A stretch of DNA of 64,000 bases. It comes from Pyxidicoccus trucidator. GTDB lineage: Bacteria > Myxococcota > Myxococcia > Myxococcales > Myxococcaceae. The position numbers and the translations under genes were made by a program. The stretch covers positions 1 through 64,000 of the forward strand of contig NZ_JAAIXZ010000025.1 in assembly GCF_010894435.1 (NCBI RefSeq), given 5' to 3'. Position 1 is the first letter of the stretch. Each line of letters starts with the position of its first letter. Positions 1-45,667 of the stretch are shown piece by piece. A model generated the notes under the pieces. That model was not told the DNA's origin, made no database searches, and saw nothing but the letters and a program-made list of their open reading frames with translations.

Positions 1-35854
<35,854 letters not shown>

Positions 35855-35984
35855 GTGGCGCGTCGCTCTTCCGTCCGGTTGTCGACGGAGCGCCTCATAT
35901 CAGGCCATACCCTTGATTAAAGATTGGACAGGGAGAGCGCACTGTTCCTCCTGCTCTGGATTTACACAGAGCACGGAGAGTGAA
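35855..35984 (-). promoter_or_regulatory. Leader/promoter region of the megasynthase
   Basis: About 130 nt upstream of the megasynthase ATG, more A+T-rich than its surroundings. On the minus strand it contains TGTAAAT and, nearer the gene, TTTAATC followed by TGATAT, which could be -10-like elements. No convincing -35/-10 pair with standard spacing is visible and no sigma-54 motif was found. A promoter is inferred from the hairpin that precedes this region. Confidence 0.3.
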
Positions 35985-35989
35985 ACAAG

Positions 35990-36009
35990 TGAGCCGCCGA
36001 GCAGGCTCA
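35990..36009 (-). terminator. Hairpin over the stop codon of the Hsp70 fusion gene
   Basis: On the minus strand, TGAGCC and GGCTCA form a perfect 6-bp stem with an 8-nt loop, beginning at the TGA of the upstream gene and followed by CTTGTTT. It may be a weak intrinsic terminator, which would make the megasynthase a separate transcription unit. The U-run is poor. Confidence 0.35.
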
Positions 36010-38325
36010 GGCTCGTCCGAACAGTCCCTTGAGCCAGCCCATGAAACCCTTTTGTTTCGGCGCTGTAGCAACCGCGGGCACGGCAGGTGCGGGCAGCGGT
36101 GCCTGGGTGGTTCCCCGTACGGGCGTGTGTTTCGGCGCGGCGACGGGCGCCGTGGGTGCGGGCCCATTGTTCGCGGGCGCCTTCATGGGTGAAGCGGGAC
36201 CCGTGGCCGTCGCGCCGGCATGCGTCCCCGGTGCCTGCGCGCCCTCCACTTCGAGCTGCGACAGCTTCGCCTTCACGGCCTCCGGCGTGTCGCGCGTGCT
36301 GAAGGTGCTCGTCACCTCGCGGCCGGAGGAGGACTCGCGCGCCGTCACCTTCAGCAGCGACTCGTTGTTCACCTCGAAGGTGACGGCCACCTGCACGCCG
36401 CCGCGCGGCCGCTTCGGCAGCCCCGCGAGCTTCAGCGTCCCCAGGTACTCGTTCTCCGCCGCCTTGTCCGAGTCCCCCTGGAACACCGTCAGCTCCAGCT
36501 CCGTCTGCCCGTCGCGGTGCGTGGCCAGGGTGTAGCTCTTCGTCGAAGGCAGCGAGGTGTTGCGGTCCAGCACCGGCTTGAAGCGCCCACCCGGCAGCCC
36601 CACGCCAATGGCCATGGGCAGCACGTCGATGAGCACCACGCCCTCGAGCTGTCCCAGGCTGTGCGCCAGCAGCGCCGCGCCCAGGGCCACCGCCTCGTCC
36701 GGGTGCACGCCCTTGCTGGGCGGCTTGCCGAAGAACTTCGTAATCTTCTCGTGCACCAGCGGGAAGCGGCTCTGCCCACCGACGAGGATGACCTCGTCCA
36801 CGTCCTTCGGCCCCAGCCCCTTCGCCTTGAGCACCTCCTCGCAGACCTGCACCGTGCGGTCCACGAGCCCCTCGGTCAGCTCGATGAGCTTCTGCCGCGT
36901 CAGCGTGACGTCGAGGTCATACGGCTTGTCGTCGATCATCGTCACGAAGGCCACGTGCACCCGCATCTCCGTGCGCTCGGACAGCGCGCACTTGGCGCGC
37001 TCCGCCGCGTCGTTGATGCGCTGCATGGCCACGCGGTCGCCCTGGAAGGGCCGGCCCGTCTTCTTCTGGAACTCCTCCAGGAGGTACGCGACGATGGCGT
37101 TGTCGAAGTCGAGCCCGCCGAGGAACGTGTCACCGCCGGTGGAGATGACCTCGTAGACGTTGTCGTTCAGCTCCAGCACGGACGCGTCGAAGGTGCCGCC
37201 GCCCAGGTCGTACACCAGCACGCGCTGGTTCAGCTTGCGGCCGTAGCCGTACGCCAGCGCCGCCGCGGTGGGCTCGTTGAGGATGCGCTCCACGTACAGA
37301 CCGGCCAGCTTCCCGGCCTCGCGCACCGCGTGACGCTGGTTGTCGTTGTAGTAGGCCGGGACGGTAATCACCGCGCGCGACACCTGCTGCCCGAGCTGGT
37401 TCTGCGCCACCTCGCGCACCTCGCGGAGGATGAGCGCGGAGATCTGCTGGAGCGTGTAGACGCGCTCTCCCAGCTTCACCCCGGCGTCGCCGTTCGCCCC
37501 GGGGCTGATCTCGTAGTGGAACCGGTCCTTGATGTTTTCCACCACCTGCGACACGTAGGCCCGGCCCACCAGCCGCTTGGCGCCGTACACCGTCTGCCGG
37601 GGGTTGGTGAGCATCTGCCCCTTGGCGGGGTGGCCCACCACCAGCTTGCCGCGCGTGTTGACGGCGATGATGGAGGGCACCGTGTTGTGGCCCTCGCGGC
37701 TGGGCAGCACGCCGGGCCGCCCGTTGCGCACATACGCCGCGCACGAGTTCGTCGTCCCCAGGTCGATGCCGATGATGAGCCCCGCGCGCTTGGGCTCCTC
37801 CGTGCTCAGGTCCAGCGCGGCGTCCGTCATCATCACCGGCGCCGCCGGGGCGGACGCCGCGGACTCACCAGGCTGAGCTGCGCCTGCCGGCACGGCGGCC
37901 GGGGTAGGGGCCGCGAGCGTCTGGAGCGGGATTCCACCCTGAGGTGGGACGGTGTAGTCCGCAGCCCCGACGCCATTGGGGACGGGCGGGACGTCCGACT
38001 GGGCGTGGGGCAGGGTGACGACCGCGGAGTCCAGGAACCGGCGCGTCTGCGGATCCACGTTCAGGAAGCGCAGGCCCATGCCCATGACGCCCTGGCCGCC
38101 CTGCCCGGTGACGAAATGGACGACCGCGGAGGCGTAGATGAGCCGCTCCCCGCTCGCCAACCGGAGGTCCAGATTGACGGCGGTACCGGGCGGCTTCACC
38201 GCGCGGGCGCGCAGGTAGATGCCACCACGGGTGACGTTGGCGCCGTACTTCGCCAGGAACTCCTCGGGTGTCGCGAAGGGCAGCTTCACGACCAGCCCGA
38301 CCGCACCCTGATTCGATTCCGCCAA
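36007..38325 (-). CDS. PilZ-like (TIGR02266) domain fused to Hsp70/DnaK-type chaperone
   Basis: 772 residues. Residues 10-103 match the TIGR02266 PilZ-like fold common in myxobacteria (LPFATPEEFLAKYGANVTRG). A Pro/Ala-rich linker runs to about 182. The actin-like ATPase domain follows from IIGIDLGTTNSC (186-194), with a phosphate-binding DLGGGTFD and the VGGQSR segment, then a beta substrate-binding domain to about 680. The helical lid of DnaK is replaced by a Pro/Ala/Thr-rich stretch and a hydrophobic-basic tail (GFMGWLKGLFGRA) that could touch a membrane. Start is TTG 38325 with AGGA 8 nt upstream; no ATG lies before the domain. Family knowledge suggests an ATP-driven folding or targeting role possibly gated by a ligand or partner at the PilZ-like part. 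It is divergent from guaB. Confidence 0.85.
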   Translation of the reverse strand: MAESNQGAVGLVVKLPFATPEEFLAKYGANVTRGGIYLRARAVKPPGTAVNLDLRLASGERLIYASAVVHFVTGQGGQGVMGMGLRFLNVDPQTRRFLDSAVVTLPHAQSDVPPVPNGVGAADYTVPPQGGIPLQTLAAPTPAAVPAGAAQPGESAASAPAAPVMMTDAALDLSTEEPKRAGLIIGIDLGTTNSCAAYVRNGRPGVLPSREGHNTVPSIIAVNTRGKLVVGHPAKGQMLTNPRQTVYGAKRLVGRAYVSQVVENIKDRFHYEISPGANGDAGVKLGERVYTLQQISALILREVREVAQNQLGQQVSRAVITVPAYYNDNQRHAVREAGKLAGLYVERILNEPTAAALAYGYGRKLNQRVLVYDLGGGTFDASVLELNDNVYEVISTGGDTFLGGLDFDNAIVAYLLEEFQKKTGRPFQGDRVAMQRINDAAERAKCALSERTEMRVHVAFVTMIDDKPYDLDVTLTRQKLIELTEGLVDRTVQVCEEVLKAKGLGPKDVDEVILVGGQSRFPLVHEKITKFFGKPPSKGVHPDEAVALGAALLAHSLGQLEGVVLIDVLPMAIGVGLPGGRFKPVLDRNTSLPSTKSYTLATHRDGQTELELTVFQGDSDKAAENEYLGTLKLAGLPKRPRGGVQVAVTFEVNNESLLKVTARESSSGREVTSTFSTRDTPEAVKAKLSQLEVEGAQAPGTHAGATATGPASPMKAPANNGPAPTAPVAAPKHTPVRGTTQAPLPAPAVPAVATAPKQKGFMGWLKGLFGRA

Positions 38326-38501
38326 AGCCCGGATCCTGAGACGTGAGAGGGAAAGCGCTCGGGATTATCGCCCGAACTCCGAGGGAACGGGCGTCAAAAA
38401 GACGGCCCTTCTCCGTTGCGCCCCGACAGCGTACCTCGTATGGAACCGCACCCGCAGGCGCTGGTGCCCGGCGGGTACCTCATGCCCCGGGAGCGCCGCT
38501 C
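38326..38501. promoter_or_regulatory. Divergent control region between the Hsp70 fusion gene and guaB
   Basis: 176 nt between two divergent starts must hold both promoters. On the minus strand TTGACG and GATAAT occur but 22 nt apart, too far for a standard pair. An imperfect hairpin, GGGCGTC-AAAAA-GACGGCCC, lies near 38390. GGAG 8 nt before ATG 38502 is the guaB ribosome-binding site. No purine-type riboswitch fold was recognised. Confidence 0.3.
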
Positions 38502-39959
38502 ATGCTGAACCCCGATATCCGGCTCGCCCTCACCTTCGACGACGTCTTGCTGGTGCCCGCCGAGAGCTCGGTCGTCCCCAAGGATGTCGACCTGACGACC
38601 CGGTTGACCCGCAACATCCGGCTCAACATCCCCCTGCTGTCCGCCGCCATGGACACAGTCACGGAGTCCCGGACCGCCATCGCCATGGCCCAGGAGGGGG
38701 GGATTGGCGTCATCCACAAGAACATGACGCCCGAGCAGCAGGCGCTCGAGGTCCTCAAGGTCAAGAAGTTCGAGAGCGGCATGGTGGTGGACCCCGTCAC
38801 CATCGACCCCGAGGCCCCGCTGGGCCGCGCGGTGGAGCTGATGCGCCAGCACGGCGTGTCCGGCATCCCCGTGGTGAAGGGCAGCCGCCTCGTCGGCATC
38901 GTCACCAGCCGCGACGTGCGCTTCGAGACCAACTTCACCCAGAAGGTGGAGTCGATGATGACGCGCAAGCTCGTCACCGGCCGCGAGGGCATCACCCAGG
39001 AAGACGCCCAGAAGCTGCTGCACGAGCACCGCATCGAGAAGCTCCTCATCGTCAACGAGGCGTTCGAGCTCAAGGGCCTCATCACCATCAAGGACATCGA
39101 GAAGCGCCGGACGAACCCGAACGCGGCCAAGGACGGCAAGGGGCGCCTGCTGTGCGCCGCCGCCGTGGGCGTGTCCGCGGACCGCGAGGCCCGGCTCGAC
39201 GCGCTCATCAAGGCCGGCGTGGACGTCATCGTCGTGGACACGGCGCACGGCCACTCGCGCGGCGTCGTGGACGGGGTGCGTGACACGCGGAAGAACTTCC
39301 ACGGCTTCGACCTCATCGCCGGCAACGTGGCGACGGCCGAGGGCACCCACGCGCTCATCTCGGCCGGCGTGGACGCGGTGAAGGTGGGCATCGGCCCCGG
39401 CTCCATCTGCACCACCCGCGTGGTGGCCGGCGTGGGCGTGCCCCAGATTACCGCGGTGGATGACTGCGTCCGCGAGGCGGAGAAGCACGGCATCCCCATC
39501 ATCTCCGACGGCGGCATCAAGTACTCGGGCGACATCGTCAAGGCGCTCGCCGCGGGTGCCAGCACGGTGATGATCGGCTCGCTCTTCGCGGGCACCGAGG
39601 AGGCTCCCGGCGACGTCATCCTGTACCAGGGCCGCAGCTACAAGAGCTACCGCGGCATGGGCAGCATGGGCGCCATGAAGCAGGGCGCGAAGGACCGCTA
39701 CTTCCAGTCCGACGTGGAGGCGGTGAAGCTGGTGCCCGAGGGCATCGAAGGCCGCGTCCCGTACAAGGGCACGCTGGGCATGAACGTGCACCAGATGCTG
39801 GGCGGCATCCGCAGCGGCATGGGGTACGTGGGCTGCGGCTCCATCGACGCGCTGCGCACCCAGGCCACCTTCGTGCGGATCACCTCGGCCGGGCTCAAGG
39901 AGAGCCACGTGCACGACGTGATCATCACCGAAGAGGCCCCGAACTACCGCGTCGAGTAA
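38502..39959 (+). CDS. guaB: Inosine-5'-monophosphate dehydrogenase
   Basis: 485 residues, the usual IMPDH length. It oxidises IMP to XMP with NAD+, the first committed step to GMP, in the cytosol. The N-terminus (LTFDDVLLVPAES) is typical. Two CBS repeats occupy roughly 93-205, and the catalytic loop GPGSICTTR puts the nucleophilic Cys at 303. The frame is open 53 codons further upstream, but ATG 38502 has GGAG at the right distance and begins the conserved part. GMP synthase, the next enzyme, is encoded 0.8 kb downstream on the same strand, with an opposite-strand lipoprotein gene between them, so they are probably separate transcripts. Confidence 0.97.
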   Translation: MLNPDIRLALTFDDVLLVPAESSVVPKDVDLTTRLTRNIRLNIPLLSAAMDTVTESRTAIAMAQEGGIGVIHKNMTPEQQALEVLKVKKFESGMVVDPVTIDPEAPLGRAVELMRQHGVSGIPVVKGSRLVGIVTSRDVRFETNFTQKVESMMTRKLVTGREGITQEDAQKLLHEHRIEKLLIVNEAFELKGLITIKDIEKRRTNPNAAKDGKGRLLCAAAVGVSADREARLDALIKAGVDVIVVDTAHGHSRGVVDGVRDTRKNFHGFDLIAGNVATAEGTHALISAGVDAVKVGIGPGSICTTRVVAGVGVPQITAVDDCVREAEKHGIPIISDGGIKYSGDIVKALAAGASTVMIGSLFAGTEEAPGDVILYQGRSYKSYRGMGSMGAMKQGAKDRYFQSDVEAVKLVPEGIEGRVPYKGTLGMNVHQMLGGIRSGMGYVGCGSIDALRTQATFVRITSAGLKESHVHDVIITEEAPNYRVE

Positions 39960-39971
39960 CTCCGCATGGAA

Positions 39972-40000
39972 AGGGGCCCACGCCTCGCGGCGGGGCCCCT
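39972..40000. terminator. Hairpin between convergent guaB and lipoprotein gene
   Basis: AGGGGCCC (39972-39979) and GGGCCCCT (39993-40000) form an 8-bp perfect G/C stem 12 nt after the guaB stop. It lacks a clear U-run on either strand. It may serve both converging genes. Confidence 0.45.
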
Positions 40001-40025
40001 GGGCGCTACGGCGGCAGGGCGGGGA

Positions 40026-40649
40026 CTACTTCCCCCGCTTCTTGCCCCCGGCCGGCGGCTCCTCGGACGGAGGCGCGGACGCGGGGGCGACCTTCTTCTC
40101 CGCGTTGGCCACGCGGTTGAGCAGCGAGTCCTTGTCGTCCGGCTCCAGCGTCTCAATCGCCTGGCGCAGGGTGTTGAAGTCGAGCCGGGCGATGGTGACG
40201 GTGTTGCCGCCCTTGATTTCCTGGACGGTGGGCACTTCCACCAGCTCGCGGATGTAGGTCTCGAACTCCACGCGGATGTCGGCGGTCTGCTGCACGCACG
40301 TGTCCTTGGCGTTGACGATCTGCTGGCTGCCCTCGCGGTAGCTCAGGTCCGGGTTGCGGTTCATCGCCTCCTCGAAGGTGGCGGTGCGCTTGCGGAGCGA
40401 GGAGTACAGCTCGATGTAGTCCACCAGCCGGTCCGTCTCCGGCCGGTTCACGTTGCGCGCCTTTCCGAGCGCATCGGTGGTGTCGTCACAGGTCAGCTTC
40501 TGGAGCTCGGCGGCACCGGGCGTGTCCTTCACCGCCAGGTTCTGGGTCTCGCGGTCCAGCCGCTCGTCCGAGGTGATCTCCTTCACGCATCCAGTGGCGG
40601 ACAGTAGGAGAAGGGTTGCAGCAGTAGGGGCGGACAGGCGGCGGAGCAT
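40026..40649 (-). CDS. Small lipoprotein of unknown function
   Basis: 207 residues. The signal sequence ends in the lipobox SATGC with the lipidated Cys at 21, so the protein should be anchored to a membrane facing the periplasm. The mature part is charged and mostly helical, with paired Cys residues near 58 and 123 of the short form and a Lys/Pro/Gly-rich end. No known domain was recognised. ATG 40649 is preferred because it has GAGGT just upstream and gives a proper signal peptide; an in-frame TTG lies 15 nt earlier. It is divergent from guaA and convergent with guaB. Confidence 0.75.
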   Translation of the reverse strand: MLRRLSAPTAATLLLLSATGCVKEITSDERLDRETQNLAVKDTPGAAELQKLTCDDTTDALGKARNVNRPETDRLVDYIELYSSLRKRTATFEEAMNRNPDLSYREGSQQIVNAKDTCVQQTADIRVEFETYIRELVEVPTVQEIKGGNTVTIARLDFNTLRQAIETLEPDDKDSLLNRVANAEKKVAPASAPPSEEPPAGGKKRGK

Positions 40650-40681
40650 CCAGACCTCGAACAATTGAAGGTACTTGGGCG

Positions 40682-40709
40682 TTGATTTCCCGAAGTTTGT
40701 AGCGATAAG
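40682..40709 (+). promoter_or_regulatory. Candidate housekeeping promoter of guaA
   Basis: TTGATT (40682-40687) and GATAAG (40704-40709) are 16 nt apart and about 40 nt upstream of the guaA start, in an A+T-rich patch. The match to sigma-70 consensus is moderate. Confidence 0.4.
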
Positions 40710-40747
40710 GGCCCCCAGCCGTCAACGCCGCCCCTTGGAGACCCCCG

Positions 40748-42301
<1,554 letters not shown>

Positions 42302-42406
42302 GCGGGGAGGGCGCCGCTCCCGGTTGACTGGGGGCAGGGCGCTCGCCTGAGGCTTCGCCCCCGGCCACCGGGGGCAGGCCCGCGCCAGAAGGGCGCACGA
42401 AAGCAA

Positions 42407-42438
42407 AGAGGCTGCCCGGAGCGAACCGGGCAGCCTCT
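42407..42438. terminator. Strong bidirectional terminator between guaA and the S46 peptidase gene
   Basis: A perfect 13-bp stem, AGAGGCTGCCCGG with its complement, and a 6-nt loop lie between converging genes. Downstream on the plus strand is TCGTGCTT. On the minus strand it is followed by TTTGCTTT, a fair U-run, so it probably works best for the peptidase transcript. Confidence 0.75.
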
Positions 42439-42490
42439 TCGTGCTTCAGGGGCCGGGCGCGAAGCCCTGGCCCCTATCCGCGGGGAGTCC

Positions 42491-44587
42491 TCACCCCGCC
42501 GGCTTGGTCTTCACGGGCGGCACCTTGGTGCTACCCGGGCGCAGCTCCTCGAGGACGCGGGTGGCGCCGTAGATCTTCTGCAGCGACTCGATGATGGCGT
42601 CGCTGTGCACGGCCACCGTGCGGTTCACGCTCTCGTCGAAGCCGTACTCGCCACCGAGCGACTGGATGTTGCCGTCGAACACCAAGCCGACGACCTCACC
42701 CTGCTGGTTGATCATCGGCGAGCCGGAGTTGCCGCCGATGATGTCGTTGGTGGTGACGAAGTTCATGCCCGTCTTGCCGTCGAGAATGTTCTGGGCCTTC
42801 AGCCAGGACTTGGGCAGGGCGAACGGGTCCTCACCGGTGTGACGCTCGAAGGTGCCGGCCAGCTGGGTGATGGGCTCCACCTTCTTGCCGTCCTCCATGT
42901 AGCCCTTCACCGAGCCGTAGGACACGCGGGGGCTGAAGGTGGCGTCCGGGTACTGGTTGGTGCCGTAGACCTCGAACTTGGCCTTGGCGATGAGCTCGCT
43001 GTTCTTGCGGACGACGGCCTCGATGTTCTCCTCGTAGTTCTTGCGGACCGCGCGGGCGTCCGGGTCCACCACGCGGGCCAGCTCGATCATCGGGTCCTTG
43101 GAGGCGTCCACGGCGGCCTTGCCACCGTCGAAGAGGGCCTGGCGCACCTTCACGTCACGCAGCTTGGAGCCCTTGACCACGCGGGCGGCCAGCTTCTCCG
43201 GGGAGTCCTTGCCGAGCACCTTCTTCACGAACGGGTGATCCGCGCCCAGCTCCTCGCGCATCTTGGTGAGGCTGAAGGTGAGGCGGGCAATCTCCAGCTC
43301 CGGGTAGATGGGGGCCGGGCTGAACAGCTGGGCCTTGAGGGCAGGCAGGCCGGCCTGGCTGAACTCGCGCAGGCGCTGGCCGTTCTCCTTGGGCAGCTCC
43401 TCCGAGGCGCGCACCAGCGTGCGGGCAAGGTTGAACGTCGAGGAGGACAGGCCCTGGTTGTTCTCCATGAAGGCCAGCTCCTTGCGGATGTTGACGAACT
43501 GCTCCTGGGCCTTGGCGATCTCGTCCCAGGCCGCGCCGTACTTCTTCTTCATCTCCGGGTTGGCCTCGACCTTCTTGCGAAGGTCCTGCTCCGCGGCGAC
43601 CTTCTGCGCGAAGAACTTCTTGTCCAGCAGCGCCTCGTGGCGGCCCTTGCTGGCCTTGAGGCCGTTCTCCACGCCGAACAGCATGTTGTTGGAGGTGCGC
43701 TTCTGCTCGGGGCCGCGCTTCTGGAACTCCGTCACCATGCCGCGCAGCTCGGACAGGAACATGAGCGTCTTCGGCAGCGCGACGTCGCGCTGCAGCTCCA
43801 GCTCGGCGATGGTCAGCCCGCGCGAGGTGCGGCCGGGGTTGCCGGACACGAAGGTGAGCTCACCCTCCTTGGCGCCGTGCTCGGACCACTTGAAGTAGTT
43901 GTCCTTGGTGCTGGCCGGCTTGCCGTCCTGGTAGATGCGCAGGAACGTCACGTCCAGGTCGTAGCGGGGGAACTCGAAGTTGTCCGGGTCGCCGCCGAAG
44001 AAGGCGATGGCGTGCTCGGGAGCCATCACCAGGCGCACGTCCTGGAAGCGGCGGTACTTGTACAGGTTGTACTTGCCGCCCTGGTACAGGGTGACAAGGT
44101 CACAGCGCACCTTGGCGTCGCCCGCGGAACAGGCCTGCTCCAGCTCGGACATCTTCGCCTTGAGGGTATCGGCGTACTGCTTGCCGGACATGCCCTGGGT
44201 GGCCTTGTTCAGCGTCTCGGTGACGTCGGTGATGCTCTCCAGCTGGTTGATCTCCATGGCCGGGCACTGCGTCTCCTCGGCCTGCGTCTTCGCGTAGAAG
44301 CCGTTGGCGATGTAGTCCTTCTTCGCCGTGGAGAGCTGCTCGATGCAGCCGCGCGCGCAGTGGTGGTTGGTCATCACCAGGCCGTCCGGCGACACGAAGC
44401 TCGCCGAGCAGCCACCCGCGAGCCGCGCCGAGGACAGGCGCACCTTGTCCAGCCACTGCTGCGTGGGCTCGAAGCCGTACTTCTCCTTCACCTTGGCGGA
44501 GGGGAAGTTGTTGTAGGTCCACATGCCCTCGTCGGCCAGGGCAGGCGCCGCGCCGAGGAGGGTGGCAATCACGAACAATCGCTTCAT
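42491..44587 (-). CDS. S46-family dipeptidyl-peptidase (DPP7-like), exported
   Basis: 698 residues with a cleavable signal peptide (cut probably after ALA, near residue 18). S46 enzymes remove dipeptides from the N-termini of peptides in the periplasm. The catalytic triad is visible: His75/His76 in TNHHC, Asp212 in YDLDVTF and Ser621 in GGNSGSP. The S1-pocket position that is Arg in the acidic-specific DPP11 group appears to be Gly639 here (VFDGN), which suggests DPP7-like preference for hydrophobic or broad P1 residues. Start ATG 44587 has AAGGA 7 nt upstream. It fits a predatory, protein-degrading lifestyle. The specificity call is an inference. Confidence 0.9.
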   Translation of the reverse strand: MKRLFVIATLLGAAPALADEGMWTYNNFPSAKVKEKYGFEPTQQWLDKVRLSSARLAGGCSASFVSPDGLVMTNHHCARGCIEQLSTAKKDYIANGFYAKTQAEETQCPAMEINQLESITDVTETLNKATQGMSGKQYADTLKAKMSELEQACSAGDAKVRCDLVTLYQGGKYNLYKYRRFQDVRLVMAPEHAIAFFGGDPDNFEFPRYDLDVTFLRIYQDGKPASTKDNYFKWSEHGAKEGELTFVSGNPGRTSRGLTIAELELQRDVALPKTLMFLSELRGMVTEFQKRGPEQKRTSNNMLFGVENGLKASKGRHEALLDKKFFAQKVAAEQDLRKKVEANPEMKKKYGAAWDEIAKAQEQFVNIRKELAFMENNQGLSSSTFNLARTLVRASEELPKENGQRLREFSQAGLPALKAQLFSPAPIYPELEIARLTFSLTKMREELGADHPFVKKVLGKDSPEKLAARVVKGSKLRDVKVRQALFDGGKAAVDASKDPMIELARVVDPDARAVRKNYEENIEAVVRKNSELIAKAKFEVYGTNQYPDATFSPRVSYGSVKGYMEDGKKVEPITQLAGTFERHTGEDPFALPKSWLKAQNILDGKTGMNFVTTNDIIGGNSGSPMINQQGEVVGLVFDGNIQSLGGEYGFDESVNRTVAVHSDAIIESLQKIYGATRVLEELRPGSTKVPPVKTKPAG

Positions 44588-44906
44588 GAACAGGTCCTTT
44601 CCAGGGCCATGGGATGCCGCGTTCTGCGGGATGCCACTGCCTGGGTCAAGCAGGCAAAAAGCCGGGAATTATTCCCCGGCGGTCGGAACAGGCGACCGGG
44701 CTTTCGATTCCTGCCACCGCGTGATGCGGTACGTCGGGTTGCCCTCGGTAATTGCCCGGATCCAGCGCGAATTCCGGGCCCGAAAAGAGACAACGAACCC
44801 CGACCTGAAAAGTCGCATTTCGCCGTTCCGGAGCGGGTCGGCGAGCGTCCGGAAGAGGACCTGGCGGGGCTGGCTGGTGCGGCGCGTCGTGTGCCCGGGA
44901 GCGGAC
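44588..44906. other. 319-nt gap upstream of the peptidase gene, downstream of the GST gene
   Basis: It must hold the promoter of the peptidase gene and, at 44656-44680, a terminator for the GST transcript. No open frame here has a coding pattern I trust, and no other structured element was recognised. Confidence 0.4.
44656..44680 (-). terminator. Rho-independent terminator of the GST gene
   Basis: On the minus strand GCCGGGGAAT and ATTCCCGGC pair around a short loop (44661-44680) and are followed by TTTTTG. This is one of the few classic stem plus U-run terminators here. It lies about 230 nt after the GST stop, leaving a long 3' untranslated region. Confidence 0.65.
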
Positions 44907-45569
44907 TCAATCCCGGTCCGGCGCGCCCAGGGGAAAGTTCGGCCGGAAGTACCGCGCTTCCTCCACCGCGCGGGCGAAGGACGGGCGCGCAAGCAACCGC
45001 GCGCGGTAGGCGCGCAGCACGGGAAAAGCCTCGGAAATCCGGTGCGTCCAGTCCGCGTAGAACAGCGAGGGCGCGGCCGCGCAGTCCGCCAGCGTGAAGT
45101 CCGCGCCAGCGGCGGCCCAGGTCCTGCCGGCGAGCTGCCCTTCGAGCCAGGCGTAGGCGAGCTCCAGCTTCTTCGCAGCCAGGGCCAGTCCTTCCTGGCG
45201 CTTCACCGGATCACCCGTCAGCGCCTCGGCTACCGCATGCTGCACCGGGCTCATGACGTGCAGGTCGAAGAAGCGGTCGAGAAAGCGCACGTCCAAAGCG
45301 GCCATCGGGTCCGCGGGCAGCAGGTCCACGGGCCCGGGATGCACGAGCTGGAGGTACTCGATGATGATGCTGGTCTCGACGATGTTGCGCTCGCCGTCCA
45401 CCAGCAGCGGGAACTTGCTCAGCGGCCAGCGCCGCAGCCACTCGGCCAGGTGCTGCGGCGTATCCGGCCCAAGGCAGCGAAACTCGAAGGGTGTGCCATT
45501 CTCGTACAGCGCGATGAGGACTTTCTGCGTGTACGAGGAGAAGGGGTGACCGTAGAGCACGAGCGGCAT
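44907..45569 (-). CDS. Glutathione S-transferase family protein
   Basis: 220 residues with the two GST domains: an N-terminal thioredoxin fold (LYGHPFSSYTQKV, then LSKFPLLVDG with the cis-Pro, then ETSIIIEYL) and an all-helical C-terminal domain with the LADC segment. It probably conjugates or reduces electrophiles with glutathione or a related thiol. ATG 45569 is chosen because AGGAG sits 8 nt upstream; an open frame extends 25 codons further. It is divergent from an HxlR-type regulator, a common layout for electrophile-responsive detoxification genes. Confidence 0.9.
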   Translation of the reverse strand: MPLVLYGHPFSSYTQKVLIALYENGTPFEFRCLGPDTPQHLAEWLRRWPLSKFPLLVDGERNIVETSIIIEYLQLVHPGPVDLLPADPMAALDVRFLDRFFDLHVMSPVQHAVAEALTGDPVKRQEGLALAAKKLELAYAWLEGQLAGRTWAAAGADFTLADCAAAPSLFYADWTHRISEAFPVLRAYRARLLARPSFARAVEEARYFRPNFPLGAPDRD

Positions 45570-45592
45570 GATGTGGACTCCTGGTTCTGACC

Positions 45593-45646
45593 ACTTGCAG
45601 TTTGCAATCAGTCTGGACCTGGAGCTACCACTTTCGTATTGCAAGT
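45593..45646. promoter_or_regulatory. Inverted repeat in the GST/HxlR divergent promoter, candidate operator
   Basis: ACTTGCA (45593-45599) and TGCAAGT (45640-45646) are exact inverted copies. The palindrome TTGCAA occurs at 45602-45607 and again at 45639-45644, 37 nt apart. In a G+C-rich genome these A/T-rich repeats between two divergent starts are a likely binding site for the neighbouring regulator. Binding is inferred. Confidence 0.5.
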
Positions 45647-45667
45647 AGCAGTCTCGGGAGAATGGCC

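Noticed and set aside
35855..36006. Sigma-54 promoter for the megasynthase
   Set aside because: No TGGC-N8-TTGC type motif with correct GG/GC spacing is present.
38343..38501. A 53-residue N-terminal extension of guaB
   Set aside because: The extension is Arg/Pro-rich and unlike IMPDH; ATG 38502 has a proper ribosome-binding site and starts at the conserved N-terminus.
38394..39914. 506-codon open frame antisense to guaB
   Set aside because: His/Val/Asp/Arg-rich shadow with no domain; guaB on the other strand is certain.
42605..45097. 830-codon plus-strand frame opposite the S46 peptidase
   Set aside because: Leu/Val/His/Arg-rich antisense shadow; it also runs across a terminator and into the GST gene.
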